From positions 1-64,000 of the forward strand of contig JAFQBG010000003.1 in assembly GCA_017416705.1 (NCBI GenBank): a DNA stretch of 64,000 nt. Direction: 5' to 3'. The notes under the pieces were generated by a model. That model searched no databases. It had not been told where the DNA came from and was given only the letters and a program-made list of their open reading frames with translations. This DNA is from Bacteroidaceae bacterium. Its GTDB lineage: Bacteria; Bacteroidota; Bacteroidia; Bacteroidales; Bacteroidaceae. Position numbers and translations under genes: made by a program. Positions 36,788 through 45,689 of the stretch are shown one piece after another (within the stretch, counting starts at the first letter, position 1; each line of letters opens with the position of its first letter).

Positions 36788-37612
36788 TTAAATATGTTTT
36801 TTATAACCTCTTATCATGCAGGCAATTCCAATTATAATAAAAGGAATACTGAGCCATTGTCCCATGTCGAGTGTCATGCTTTGTTCGAACTCCACTTGTA
36901 CCTCCTTTATGAACTCCACGAAGAAACGGAATGTGAATATGGTTGCCAAGCAGTAGCCGAAAAAGAACAGGCTGCCCACCCTTTGCGGCATTTTCTTGTA
37001 TAGCAGCATGCCGCCTGCAAAAAACAGGAAATAGGCTATGGCCTCGTATAGCTGTGCCGGGTGGCGGGGGATGTTATCGACTTGTGCAAATACTATCCCA
37101 AAGGGGCTGTCGGTGGCACGTCCAAGTATCTCGCTGTTCATGAAATTACCCATACGTATCATGCCTGCCACAATGGGGGTGGCGATGGCTATATTGTCCA
37201 AAACCCATGCAAACGATAGTTTTGTCTTGCGACAGTAGAACCACAATGCACAGAACAATCCTATTGTGCCTCCATGGCTTGCAAGCCCTTGGTAACCAAT
37301 GAATTTCCACCCATCGGCTGTTTGTTTTATGGGTAAAATCATTTCCACAGGGTGTATAAGATAGTATTCGGGTTCGTAGAACAGGCAATGTCCCAAGCGT
37401 GCTCCCACAAGAATTCCAACGAAACAGTACATGAACAGCGGTTCAAAAAGCGTTTCGCTTATTTTTTGTTTCTTGTACAGATGTTTCATTATGAAATACC
37501 CAAGCAACAGGCCTACCATCCAGCATAGCGAATAGTAGCGCACCTCGAACCCGAGGATTGAAAACGGACTCATGTCGGGGTTCCACACAATGGAGCAGGG
37601 TAGTGTTGTCAT
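36788..37612 (-). CDS. lgt: Prolipoprotein diacylglyceryl transferase
   Basis: This 274-residue inner-membrane enzyme adds diacylglycerol to lipobox cysteines, the first step of lipoprotein maturation. About seven transmembrane helices are present; signature blocks are GARLGHCLFYEPEYY, GYQGLASHGGTIGL, GMIRMGNFMNSEILGRATDSPFG (Lgt signature) and IPRHPAQLYEA. It starts 1 bp after the ychF stop and is probably co-transcribed. Confidence 0.95.
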   Translation of the reverse strand: MTTLPCSIVWNPDMSPFSILGFEVRYYSLCWMVGLLLGYFIMKHLYKKQKISETLFEPLFMYCFVGILVGARLGHCLFYEPEYYLIHPVEMILPIKQTADGWKFIGYQGLASHGGTIGLFCALWFYCRKTKLSFAWVLDNIAIATPIVAGMIRMGNFMNSEILGRATDSPFGIVFAQVDNIPRHPAQLYEAIAYFLFFAGGMLLYKKMPQRVGSLFFFGYCLATIFTFRFFVEFIKEVQVEFEQSMTLDMGQWLSIPFIIIGIACMIRGYKKHI

Positions 37613-37613
37613 A

Positions 37614-38717
37614 TTATACGTTAAATCTGAAATGCATGATATCGCCGTCTTGTACTATATATTCCTTGCCTTCGACACCCATTTTGCCGGCTTCGCGCAC
37701 TGCGGCTTCGGAACCATAGTTTATGTAGTCGTCATATTTTATTACTTCGGCACGAATGAAGCCTTTCTCGAAATCGGTGTGTATGACGCCTGCACATTGG
37801 GGTGCTTTCCATCCCTTGCGGAATGTCCATGCTTTCACCTCCATTTCGCCGGCTGTTATAAACGTTTGCAGGTTCAAAAGGCTGTATATGGCTTTTATAA
37901 GACGGTCGCAACCCGACTCGGTGAGTCCCATGTCCTCCAAGAACATCTGTTTCTCTTCGTAGCTTTCCAGTTCGGCTATGTCCGACTCTGTTTGTGCCGA
38001 TATTATCAGCAGTTCGGCGTGTTCGTCTTTTATGGCCTCGCGCACTGCATCGACATATTTGTTGCCTTTTGCAGCCGATGTGTCATCGACGTTGCACACG
38101 TATAGCACAGGCTTCGATGTGAGCAGGAACAGATTTTTTGCCACTTGTTGCTCGTCCTCGGTGTCGAAAACCACTGTGCGTGCCGATTTTCCGGCTTCGA
38201 GGGCCTCCTTGTATTGCATCAGAACATCGTACTCCAATTTGGCTTGTTTGTCGCCACCTACGCGTGCCGATTTTTCAACCCTTTTAAGCCTGTTCTCGAT
38301 AGTTTCGAGGTCTTTCAGTTGTAGTTCGATATCTATTATCTCTTTGTCGCGTACGGGGTTCACCGAACCGTCAACGTGCACAATATTGTCGTTGTCGAAA
38401 CAACGCAGTACGTGAATTATGGCGTCGGTTTCGCGTATATTACCCAAGAATTGGTTGCCAAGTCCTTCGCCCTTGCTGGCTCCTTTCACAAGGCCGGCAA
38501 TATCTACAATGTCGCATGTGGCGGGCACTATGCGCCCGGGGTGAACAAGTTCGGCAAGTTTGTTAAGTCGTTCATCGGGAACGGTTATTTGTCCCATCTG
38601 TGCGTCTATTGTACAGAAGGGGAAGTTTGCTGCTTGTGCTTTTGCACTTGACAAACAATTGAATAGGGTCGATTTTCCTACGTTGGGCAAGCCCACGATA
38701 CCTGCTTTTAGAGCCAT
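37614..38717 (-). CDS. ychF: Redox-regulated GTP/ATPase YchF (OLA1 family)
   Basis: This 367-residue cytosolic protein is a conserved ribosome-associated Obg-family P-loop ATPase. It has [17 protein letters not shown] (Walker A, 8-23), [20 protein letters not shown], a coiled-coil domain (~130-200) and a C-terminal TGS domain ([28 protein letters not shown]). A minus-strand TATCTTCG box at 38758-38765 probably serves as its promoter. Confidence 0.95.
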   Translation of the reverse strand: MALKAGIVGLPNVGKSTLFNCLSSAKAQAANFPFCTIDAQMGQITVPDERLNKLAELVHPGRIVPATCDIVDIAGLVKGASKGEGLGNQFLGNIRETDAIIHVLRCFDNDNIVHVDGSVNPVRDKEIIDIELQLKDLETIENRLKRVEKSARVGGDKQAKLEYDVLMQYKEALEAGKSARTVVFDTEDEQQVAKNLFLLTSKPVLYVCNVDDTSAAKGNKYVDAVREAIKDEHAELLIISAQTESDIAELESYEEKQMFLEDMGLTESGCDRLIKAIYSLLNLQTFITAGEMEVKAWTFRKGWKAPQCAGVIHTDFEKGFIRAEVIKYDDYINYGSEAAVREAGKMGVEGKEYIVQDGDIMHFRFNV

Positions 38718-38757
38718 ATAATAAATATTTTTTTACTGTTTATAAGCTTTTAATTCG

Positions 38758-38765
38758 CGAAGATA
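38758..38765 (-). promoter_or_regulatory. -7 promoter box of ychF-lgt
   Basis: Minus-strand TATCTTCG, same variant as in front of mutS, ~41 bases before the ATG. Confidence 0.45.
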
Positions 38766-38775
38766 GTGAATTATT

Positions 38776-39192
38776 TTATAAGTAGAAAACCGCCTTATCT
38801 TTATTATTTTTTTTGCTTTGCAGCTGCCTTATTGTTTCGTCGTTTTTTAACAAATAGTAATCCTCTATGGTAGAATATATTTGCCATAGTAAAAATGCGA
38901 CAACCGAAACAGATATAACTATTGCTATTATATTTCCTTTGTCGGGTATTTGGTGTTCTTGAACAAATATTAATATTGTGTCGATGGTGTTTATTATTGT
39001 TTTTGTGTTGAATATCAACAATATAAATATGCAGCACGAAAACAATTTATATATCATGGGCAATATGAAAAAAAGGTTGTTGCGCTTGGGTAAATGCAAT
39101 AAAATTCTCTCACACAACAGTTTTTCTTTTTTTTGTTGTGCCGGAAAGGCCTTTTTCAGTGTGTGGCTCAGTGTTATATCTTTTCGTGTCAT
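38776..39192 (-). CDS. Small two-helix membrane protein downstream of ECF sigma factor
   Basis: This 138-residue protein has a basic soluble N-terminus (~40 residues, KKAFPAQQKKEKLLCERIL), two transmembrane helices (~42-62 and ~86-106), and a Lys-rich tail. I recognise no family. Its ATG overlaps the sigma-factor stop (ATGA), so translation is probably coupled. An anti-sigma or signal-relay role is a reasonable guess from position only; no zinc-binding anti-sigma motif (HxxxCxxC) is present. Confidence 0.6.
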   Translation of the reverse strand: MTRKDITLSHTLKKAFPAQQKKEKLLCERILLHLPKRNNLFFILPMIYKLFSCCIFILLIFNTKTIINTIDTILIFVQEHQIPDKGNIIAIVISVSVVAFLLWQIYSTIEDYYLLKNDETIRQLQSKKNNKDKAVFYL

Positions 39193-39725
39193 TGCTTTTT
39201 AAGAATTTTTTCAAGATTTTTACGTCCGCGTGCAAGGTGCGACTTTATGGTTCCTGTGGTGTAGCCTGTTATTTTTGCTATATCCTTTATACTCATATCG
39301 TCTATGTAGAACAGTGTTATACATACCTTTTCGCGTTCGTTAAGTCGGTATATGGCTTCTCGTACCTCCTCTTGTATGTCTGATGTGGCGAAATTGTCTT
39401 TGTCGGCTATGGCAAATGCGTTCTTATCGTTGTCGAGTGGTAGGGTGGTAATGCTTTTTGTTACATGGCTTGCATATACGTTGAATGCTATCTTGTAGAG
39501 CCATGTGCTAAACGATGATAATCGACCAAACCCGCTTAATCCGCGCCATGCTCTTATAAAAGTCTCTTGTGTAAGGTCGTCGCTAATTGCCTCGTTGCCT
39601 GCTGTTTGAATAATGAAATACCGCCTTATGTGCGGCAGGTATTTCATCATTAATCGCTCAAAGGCTTTTTCGTCATTCCATAGTAACACCTGTGTTATCC
39701 ATAGAAAATCCTCGGGGCTTTTCAT
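39189..39725 (-). CDS. ECF-type RNA polymerase sigma factor
   Basis: This 178-residue protein has region 2 (FERLMMKYLPHIRRYF ... DDLTQETFIRAWRGL ... FSTWLYKIAFNVYASH) and region 4 (REKVCITLFYIDDMSIKDIAKITGYTTGTIKSHLARGRKNL). It is flanked on both sides by membrane-protein genes, each overlapping by 4 bases, so the three form a tight operon (DUF6249-like, sigma, small membrane protein). The arrangement suggests control by the membrane partners. Confidence 0.92.
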   Translation of the reverse strand: MKSPEDFLWITQVLLWNDEKAFERLMMKYLPHIRRYFIIQTAGNEAISDDLTQETFIRAWRGLSGFGRLSSFSTWLYKIAFNVYASHVTKSITTLPLDNDKNAFAIADKDNFATSDIQEEVREAIYRLNEREKVCITLFYIDDMSIKDIAKITGYTTGTIKSHLARGRKNLEKILKKQ

Positions 39726-40489
39726 TTGTTATGGCTGTTGCTCTCGTGGTTTTCGTTGGTTTCAGGTGCTGTTTCTATTGTCGTGACAGTCTCTTCCTCC
39801 TTGTTTTCGTCTATTTCGGCCGTCTCAATTATATCTGCTGCTGTGTTCTCGGCTGCAAGGTTTTTTGGACTGTTGTTATCTTTTTTGTTTTTTTTGGTGT
39901 CGAAAGCAAGTATGCAACTGCGCACCAAAATACGTCCTATGCCTACGAACAAAAGTATGAAAGCAAGAATATTTGTACCGTATTCATCGTCGGGGATGAA
40001 TATTAATCCTAATCCTATTCCAAATATGGTTATATCGGTAATGAATTTCGAGTATTTTATGGTTTTGTCTTGTTGCAGCAGTAGTTCCAACAATTTATTG
40101 TCGGTTTGTGTGGAGTGGAACTCGCCCTTATCTATTATTTTTTCAATCAGTGCGTTTTGTTTTTTGTTTCTTGCTTTGTGATATTGTATGGATAGGAATA
40201 CAATTAATATTATGGAACCAAAAACGGCAAATATTGCGAATATGCTTTGCCATATTTCCAAAATATCCTCTTCTTTGTTTAGTTCTTTTGCCTTTATATT
40301 ATATTCTAACTCCAACTTGTTTTTCTCTAACATGAGCATTTGTTCTTGGTGTTCGTTGAACGCTTTGAATGCTTCTTCGTTGCTTACGATGCCTTTTTCG
40401 GCAAATTCAATGTAGCTGTCTTGTGCGTTTACCGAGAATGGAAATATGGCTATTGCCATTACGATTAAAATTTTTACTATTGTTTTCAT
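39722..40489 (-). CDS. Membrane protein, DUF6249-like, first gene of the sigma operon
   Basis: This 255-residue protein has a signal peptide (MKTIVKILIVMAIAIFPFSVNA), a periplasmic helical segment (~24-75, EEAFKAFNEHQEQML), and three transmembrane helices (~80-102, ~140-160, ~170-190). The acidic Glu/Thr/Asn-rich cytoplasmic tail (~200-255) looks disordered. The block DNKLLELLLQQDKTIKYSKFI resembles Bacteroidetes DUF6249 proteins. Its stop overlaps the sigma-factor ATG. Function is unknown; a sensor for the sigma factor is inferred from context. Confidence 0.6.
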   Translation of the reverse strand: MKTIVKILIVMAIAIFPFSVNAQDSYIEFAEKGIVSNEEAFKAFNEHQEQMLMLEKNKLELEYNIKAKELNKEEDILEIWQSIFAIFAVFGSIILIVFLSIQYHKARNKKQNALIEKIIDKGEFHSTQTDNKLLELLLQQDKTIKYSKFITDITIFGIGLGLIFIPDDEYGTNILAFILLFVGIGRILVRSCILAFDTKKNKKDNNSPKNLAAENTAADIIETAEIDENKEEETVTTIETAPETNENHESNSHNK

Positions 40490-40601
40490 AGTTTGCTTTT
40501 TTTAAAAGTTAACGGTTTATTGTTGTTGGTACCGTTTGTTAGACTTCTTGATTTTTAAAAAGGTTGCAGAATTATGAAAAAATGCTACAAACAGCCTAAA
40601 A

Positions 40602-41663
40602 TTATTTTTCAAACAGCGATTCGTATATATTGTATATGGCCTTGTAGAATACAGGGTAGGCCAATTTATTGTCGAATGTGGTTTTTGCTGTTTTCCCTAT
40701 TCTTTCGCGTTCTTCTTTGTTCAGCAGTTGCTCTATGGCATTGGCTGTTTCTTCTACTGCTGCGGGGGGAACCAATATGCCATCGACATTGGGGGTTATG
40801 TATTCGCGCTGCGCTCCGTTGTTTGTGGTTATCACCGGTTTGCCATGTGCCATATATTCTATGACTGCAAGCCCGAAGGATTCGGGAACCATTGAGGGGC
40901 ATACTCCTATGTCGGCTTTTTCTATCAAGGGATGTATGTTTTTAATGTGTCCCGTCCATTCTATACGGTTGGCAACACCATTTTCGGCTGCGAGTTTTTT
41001 CAGGCTGTTTGTATATTCGGCCTCTCCGCTGCCGGCAATTACCAGCCTTGCTTTTTCGTTGTTTAATTTTGCAAATGCTTTTATCAAAATCTCAATGCCT
41101 TTTTCGGGCGACAAACGTCCGTGAAACATTATGCTTACACTGTCGTCGGGTGTAGCATCGGCGGTTGCGAAGGGTGGCAGTTTTATGCTGTTGTGAACAA
41201 CGCATATTTTGCTGTTGCCGACATTGGGCGATGACGATAGAAACTTGTCAAGTGCCAGCTGCGACACAAATATCATGGCATCTATTTTTTTGTAGATGCT
41301 GCTCTTTTTTGCACTCTTCACAAGGTGGCGTGTCAGTACTATGCGTAGGTTCTTGTTGCCCGAAATGCGACGGGCGCGTATGGCGGTCGAGGCGTCTTTG
41401 AAGTTATGTACATGAATTATGGCTTCGGGCATGTTGCGCACCATCGAAGCCAGTTTAAACGGGCTTATGATGTCCAAAACCCCTTTCAGCGGCATGGTGA
41501 CAACAGGCAACGATACCTCTTCGAAGCGTTGTGTCACTGCGGGTATGTTACGTGCGACAATGGTCACTTTGTTGCCTTTTGCTGCCAGCTCCTCGCTCAA
41601 ATCCAATACATACTGCTCGCCACCGCCCCATACTTTGTTTGATACAAGATGTATTATATTCAT
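40602..41663 (-). CDS. Glycosyltransferase family 4 protein
   Basis: This 353-residue GT-B enzyme has SNKVWGGGEQYVLDLSEELAAKG in the N-terminal acceptor domain, IMFHGRLSPEKGIEILIKAF at the start of the donor domain, and the E-x7-E motif PESFGLAVIEYMAHGKPVITT. It probably adds a sugar to a surface polysaccharide or lipid; substrate unknown. It stands 22 bp after polA and may be transcribed with it. Confidence 0.85.
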   Translation of the reverse strand: MNIIHLVSNKVWGGGEQYVLDLSEELAAKGNKVTIVARNIPAVTQRFEEVSLPVVTMPLKGVLDIISPFKLASMVRNMPEAIIHVHNFKDASTAIRARRISGNKNLRIVLTRHLVKSAKKSSIYKKIDAMIFVSQLALDKFLSSSPNVGNSKICVVHNSIKLPPFATADATPDDSVSIMFHGRLSPEKGIEILIKAFAKLNNEKARLVIAGSGEAEYTNSLKKLAAENGVANRIEWTGHIKNIHPLIEKADIGVCPSMVPESFGLAVIEYMAHGKPVITTNNGAQREYITPNVDGILVPPAAVEETANAIEQLLNKEERERIGKTAKTTFDNKLAYPVFYKAIYNIYESLFEK

Positions 41664-41685
41664 TTTTTGTGTGCTATGTATGTTT

Positions 41686-44520
41686 TTAATGTGCTTCTAA
41701 CCAGTTACTGCCCCAACCATATTCGGCTATGAGTGGAACGCTCATTTTGAAGGCGTTTTGCATTTCCTCGATAACAAGTTTTTGCATGATTTCTTTTTCC
41801 TCGGGCAGTACATTGAAATTGAGTTCGTCGTGCACTTGCAATATCATCGTCGAACGCAATTTCAGTGCTTTCATCTGTTTATATATGTTTACCATTGCCA
41901 CTTTAATTATGTCGGCGGCACTGCCTTGTATGGGGGCGTTTACTGCATTTCGTTCGGCGTAGCCGCGTACCACTGCATTGTGCGAGTTTATATCGGGCAG
42001 GTAGCGTTTTCGTTTGAATATGGTTTCGACGTATCCGTTCCTTTTAGCCTCTTCCTTGCATTTTTCTATGTATTGGCTCACGCCGCTGTATGTGTCGAAA
42101 TAGTTGTCGATGAGTTCTTTTGCTTCGCGACGATCTACGTTCATGCGCTCGGCAAGACCAAATACCGATATACCATATATTATGCCGAAGTTTGCTACTT
42201 TGGCTCTGCTGCGCTCCTCCTTGGTGACTTCCGATATGGGTTTTTTGTATATTTTGGCTGCTGTGGCTGCGTGTATGTCGTGGCCGCTGCAAAAATCTTC
42301 AATCATGTTTTTGTCGCCGCTCAGGTGGGCCATTATGCGCAATTCTATCTGCGAATAGTCGGCCGATAGAAACAGATTGCCGCTGTCGGGTACAAAAACT
42401 TTTCTTACCTCTTTTCCGTCTTCGTCGCGTATGGGTATGTTTTGCAGGTTGGGGTTGCTTGAACTAAGTCGTCCTGTGGCTGTCACTGTTTGGTTGTACG
42501 ATGTGTGTATTTTGCCTGTTCTTGGGTTGACAAGCGTTGGCAGGGCATCGACGTATGTGCTTAGCAGTTTTTTCAGTCCTCGGTAGGTTAGGATTTTTTT
42601 TACTATGGGATGGCGGTTTTGCAATTGTGCAAGCACCTCCTCCGATGTTACGAATTGTCCTGTTTTTGTCTTTTTTGGTTTATCTACTATTTTTAGTTTT
42701 CCAAATAGCATATCGCCAACTTGTTTGGGCGATGATATGTTGAACGGTTCGCCGGCAAGTGTGTATATGTCGGCTTCAATCTCGCGCAGACGCTTTCCGA
42801 AATGTGCCGATGTGTCCAGCAATGAGCGTGTGTCGATGCGGGCACCGTTACGCTCCATGTATGCAAGCACCGGGACCAATGGCATTTCTATTTCGTGGAA
42901 CAGGGTGGCTGCCCCCTCGTTGATTAGCTCTTTTTCTAAAATGTTTTTCAGTCGAAGGGTGATGTCGGCATCCTCGCATGCGTAGTCGCACACCATGGCG
43001 GGTGGAATGTCGCGCATGTTTTTCTGATGTTTCCCTTTTTCTCCTATCAGTGCTTCTATCTTTATTGTTTCGTAGTTCAGATATATCTCGGCCAAATAGT
43101 CCATGCCATGGTAAAGTTCGGGTTGCAGAATGTAATGAGCTATCATGGTGTCGAACAGTTTGCCTTTTACCTCTATGCCGTAATTGGCAAGAACGTTCAG
43201 GTCGTATTTTATATTTTGTCCCACCTTGATTGTCTGTTCGTCTTCGAAAATTGGGCGCAGTATTTCCAAACGTCTCATCGTTTGTTCTTTGTCGGACGGC
43301 ATTGGTATGTAGAATGCCTCTCCTTCTTTTACAGCAAGGCTCACTCCCACCAGTTCGGCGTTAATGGCGTTGGTGCTTGTGGTCTCTGTGTCGAAACAGA
43401 CTGTTTGGTGATTTTTTATGGTAGTGACAATTTTTAATATATCGTCTTCATTTTCAGCAAGATGGTAGCTATGGGGGGTGTCCTTTAAGCTCAAATGGCT
43501 CGATTTTTTTTCATCGCCTGTATCTTCGGTCGGAAATATATCAAAGAGAGTGCCTTTAAAATCGTTGTTCCGACTTTCGGTTTTTGCAGTATTCGGGGTG
43601 TCTGTTTTTTTCTCATCGTTTTCTTGTTCGGCAAACAGGGTGGGGGAGAGGGTGTTCTTTTTTACTCGCTCTTTAAGTGCGCGCAGTTCATAGTAGTCCA
43701 ACAAGCGTGTCAGTTCCGACTCGTTTGCGGGGCTGCGTTTCAGTGTTTGCAAGTCGAGCTCTATCGGCACATCGGTTTTTATGGTTGCAAGGAATTTGCT
43801 GAATAGTATTTTATCCTTGTTCTCCTCGACCTTTGTTCTGAGTGCTCCTTTTATTTTGTCGCTGTTTCGAAGCATGTTCTCGATGCTGCCAAATTCTGCA
43901 AGTAGTTTTTGTGCGGTTTTCTCTCCCACACCGGGGCAGCCCGGTATGTTGTCGCTCGCATCGCCCATTAGCCCCAATAGGTCTATCACCTGCGACGTGT
44001 TTTGCAGTCCGAACTTTTCTATTACCCTGTTGGCGTCCATCACTTCGAATTCCTTGTCGCCATACTTTGGACGATATATAAGCGTTGTCTCCGACACAAG
44101 CTGACCATAATCCTTGTCGGGAGTCATCATGTATGTGGTGATGCCTCTTTGCTCGGCTTGTTTGGCAAGTGTGCCTATGACGTCATCGGCTTCGTAGCCC
44201 GGAACTTCGAGAATGGGTATGTTATAGGCCTTGATAATCTCCTTTATGACAGGCACCGACTCGCGTATAACCTCGGGGGTCTCTTCGCGTTGTGCCTTGT
44301 AGGCTTCGTATGCTTCGTGTCTGAATGTTTTTCCTTTTGGGTCGAAAGCGACACCTATGTGCGTGGGTTTTTCTTTCTTGATGACATCCTCCAAGGTGTT
44401 TACAAACCCCAATATAGCCGATGTGTTGAACCCTTTTGAATTTATTCTGGGGTTCTTTATAAGCGCGTAGTAGGCGCGGTATATGAGCGCGTATGCGTCT
44501 AATAGAAACAGTTTTTCCAT
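41686..44520 (-). CDS. polA: DNA polymerase I
   Basis: This 944-residue three-domain enzyme does Okazaki-fragment processing and repair. The 5'-3' exonuclease is at ~1-290 (LFLLDAYALIYRAYYA, GYEADDVIGTLA, GDASDNIPGCPGVGEKTA). The 3'-5' exonuclease (~345-540) keeps its metal residues (FDTETTS, NIKYDLNVLANYGI, YACEDADITLRL), so proofreading is expected. The polymerase is at ~560-944 (SADYSQIELRIMAHLSGD, RSRAKVANFGIIYGIS, LQVHDELNFNV). Confidence 0.97.
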   Translation of the reverse strand: MEKLFLLDAYALIYRAYYALIKNPRINSKGFNTSAILGFVNTLEDVIKKEKPTHIGVAFDPKGKTFRHEAYEAYKAQREETPEVIRESVPVIKEIIKAYNIPILEVPGYEADDVIGTLAKQAEQRGITTYMMTPDKDYGQLVSETTLIYRPKYGDKEFEVMDANRVIEKFGLQNTSQVIDLLGLMGDASDNIPGCPGVGEKTAQKLLAEFGSIENMLRNSDKIKGALRTKVEENKDKILFSKFLATIKTDVPIELDLQTLKRSPANESELTRLLDYYELRALKERVKKNTLSPTLFAEQENDEKKTDTPNTAKTESRNNDFKGTLFDIFPTEDTGDEKKSSHLSLKDTPHSYHLAENEDDILKIVTTIKNHQTVCFDTETTSTNAINAELVGVSLAVKEGEAFYIPMPSDKEQTMRRLEILRPIFEDEQTIKVGQNIKYDLNVLANYGIEVKGKLFDTMIAHYILQPELYHGMDYLAEIYLNYETIKIEALIGEKGKHQKNMRDIPPAMVCDYACEDADITLRLKNILEKELINEGAATLFHEIEMPLVPVLAYMERNGARIDTRSLLDTSAHFGKRLREIEADIYTLAGEPFNISSPKQVGDMLFGKLKIVDKPKKTKTGQFVTSEEVLAQLQNRHPIVKKILTYRGLKKLLSTYVDALPTLVNPRTGKIHTSYNQTVTATGRLSSSNPNLQNIPIRDEDGKEVRKVFVPDSGNLFLSADYSQIELRIMAHLSGDKNMIEDFCSGHDIHAATAAKIYKKPISEVTKEERSRAKVANFGIIYGISVFGLAERMNVDRREAKELIDNYFDTYSGVSQYIEKCKEEAKRNGYVETIFKRKRYLPDINSHNAVVRGYAERNAVNAPIQGSAADIIKVAMVNIYKQMKALKLRSTMILQVHDELNFNVLPEEKEIMQKLVIEEMQNAFKMSVPLIAEYGWGSNWLEAH

Positions 44521-44582
44521 GATTATATTAATTATTGAATGTAAAATTACATAAAATTTATTTCTATGCCTATTCTTTTTAT

Positions 44583-44590
44583 TACTTTTG
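44583..44590 (+). promoter_or_regulatory. -7 promoter box of the polyprenyl synthase gene
   Basis: TACTTTTG fits TAnnTTTG, 33 bases before the ATG; upstream box weak. Confidence 0.45.
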
Positions 44591-44623
44591 CACTAAAATA
44601 GGTTTGCACCATAAGTATTTAGC

Positions 44624-45598
44624 ATGGATATACGTGAAACAATTCAAATGCCAATAAAGTCGGAGTTGCTATCTTTCAAGCAATATTATGCCCGGCAATT
44701 TAAAAGCGCAGTGCCTTTGTTGGACAGTGCGCTGGAACATGTTGGTGCTTCGGTGGGTAAAATGATGCGCCCTATGTTGCTTTTGCTTGTTGCAAAAAGT
44801 TTCGGTGAAATCAACGATAAATCGTATGCTTCGGCTACTGCGTTGGAACTTTTGCACACTGCAAGCTTGTTGCACGATGATGTTGTCGATGAGAGTCATA
44901 TAAGGCGTGGTGTGCCGTCGTTGAACGCTGTTTACTCCAATCGCATAGCAATACTTACCGGCGACTATCTTTTTTCTTCGTCGTTATACAACGCTGCTCT
45001 GACACAACGAAGCGACATCATCGAGGGATTGTCGCAGCTTGGACGTATATTGTCGAGTGGCGAGATGATGCAGCTGGAACTTCAACAAAATGGCGGTTTC
45101 AGCGAAGAAAAATACCTTAGGGTGATAGAATGTAAGACAGCCTCGCTGTTCGCTTGTTGCGCTCGTTTTGGCGCCCTCTCGGTCGATGCCGCTCCCTCTG
45201 ATGTGGAGCGCATGGAACAGTTTGGCCGTCTGTTGGGAATTTGTTTCCAGATTAAAGACGATATTTTCGATTATTATAATTCCGATATAGGAAAACCCAC
45301 CGGTAGCGATATGCGCGAGGGTAAAATCACCCTGCCGGCTTTGTATGTGTTGGCACATTCAAAAACAGCCGAAGCAAGTGCCATAAATGATAAATTGCAG
45401 AATGGTATTTCTCTCGATGAAAACGAGATTTCTACGCTCATAGAGCTTTCCAAAAACGAGGGTGGAGTGGAGTATGCGCTGCGTGTCATCGAGCGTTACA
45501 AGGAGCAGGCACTGTCGTTGCTCGTCGATGATATTCCGCAGGAATGTCGCGCGGCACTCGCAGCCTATCTGCACTACGCCGTTTCAAGGGATAAATAG
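44624..45598 (+). CDS. Polyprenyl diphosphate synthase (long-chain, octaprenyl type)
   Basis: This 324-residue trans-prenyltransferase has GKMMRPMLLLLVAKSFG, the first Asp-rich motif DDVVD (D85, D86, D89) and the second, QIKDDIFDYYNSD. It builds the isoprenoid tail of menaquinone, needed for the fumarate-reductase respiration encoded at 52-55.5 kb. The residues before the first motif suggest a long-chain product, but the length cannot be fixed from sequence. Confidence 0.88.
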   Translation: MDIRETIQMPIKSELLSFKQYYARQFKSAVPLLDSALEHVGASVGKMMRPMLLLLVAKSFGEINDKSYASATALELLHTASLLHDDVVDESHIRRGVPSLNAVYSNRIAILTGDYLFSSSLYNAALTQRSDIIEGLSQLGRILSSGEMMQLELQQNGGFSEEKYLRVIECKTASLFACCARFGALSVDAAPSDVERMEQFGRLLGICFQIKDDIFDYYNSDIGKPTGSDMREGKITLPALYVLAHSKTAEASAINDKLQNGISLDENEISTLIELSKNEGGVEYALRVIERYKEQALSLLVDDIPQECRAALAAYLHYAVSRDK

Positions 45599-45625
45599 TT
45601 GTTTTTTGTATATAACAGTTTGATT

Positions 45626-45673
45626 ATAAACAATATACCTATTGTTGCATGCAACAATGGGTATATTGTTTAT
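45626..45673. terminator. 48-bp near-perfect palindrome, bidirectional terminator
   Basis: 24-bp arms (ATAAACAATATACC...TTGCA) with a single mismatch and no loop, centred on GCATGC, between two convergent genes. Confidence 0.85.
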
Positions 45674-45689
45674 GGTGTCTCTGTTCTGT

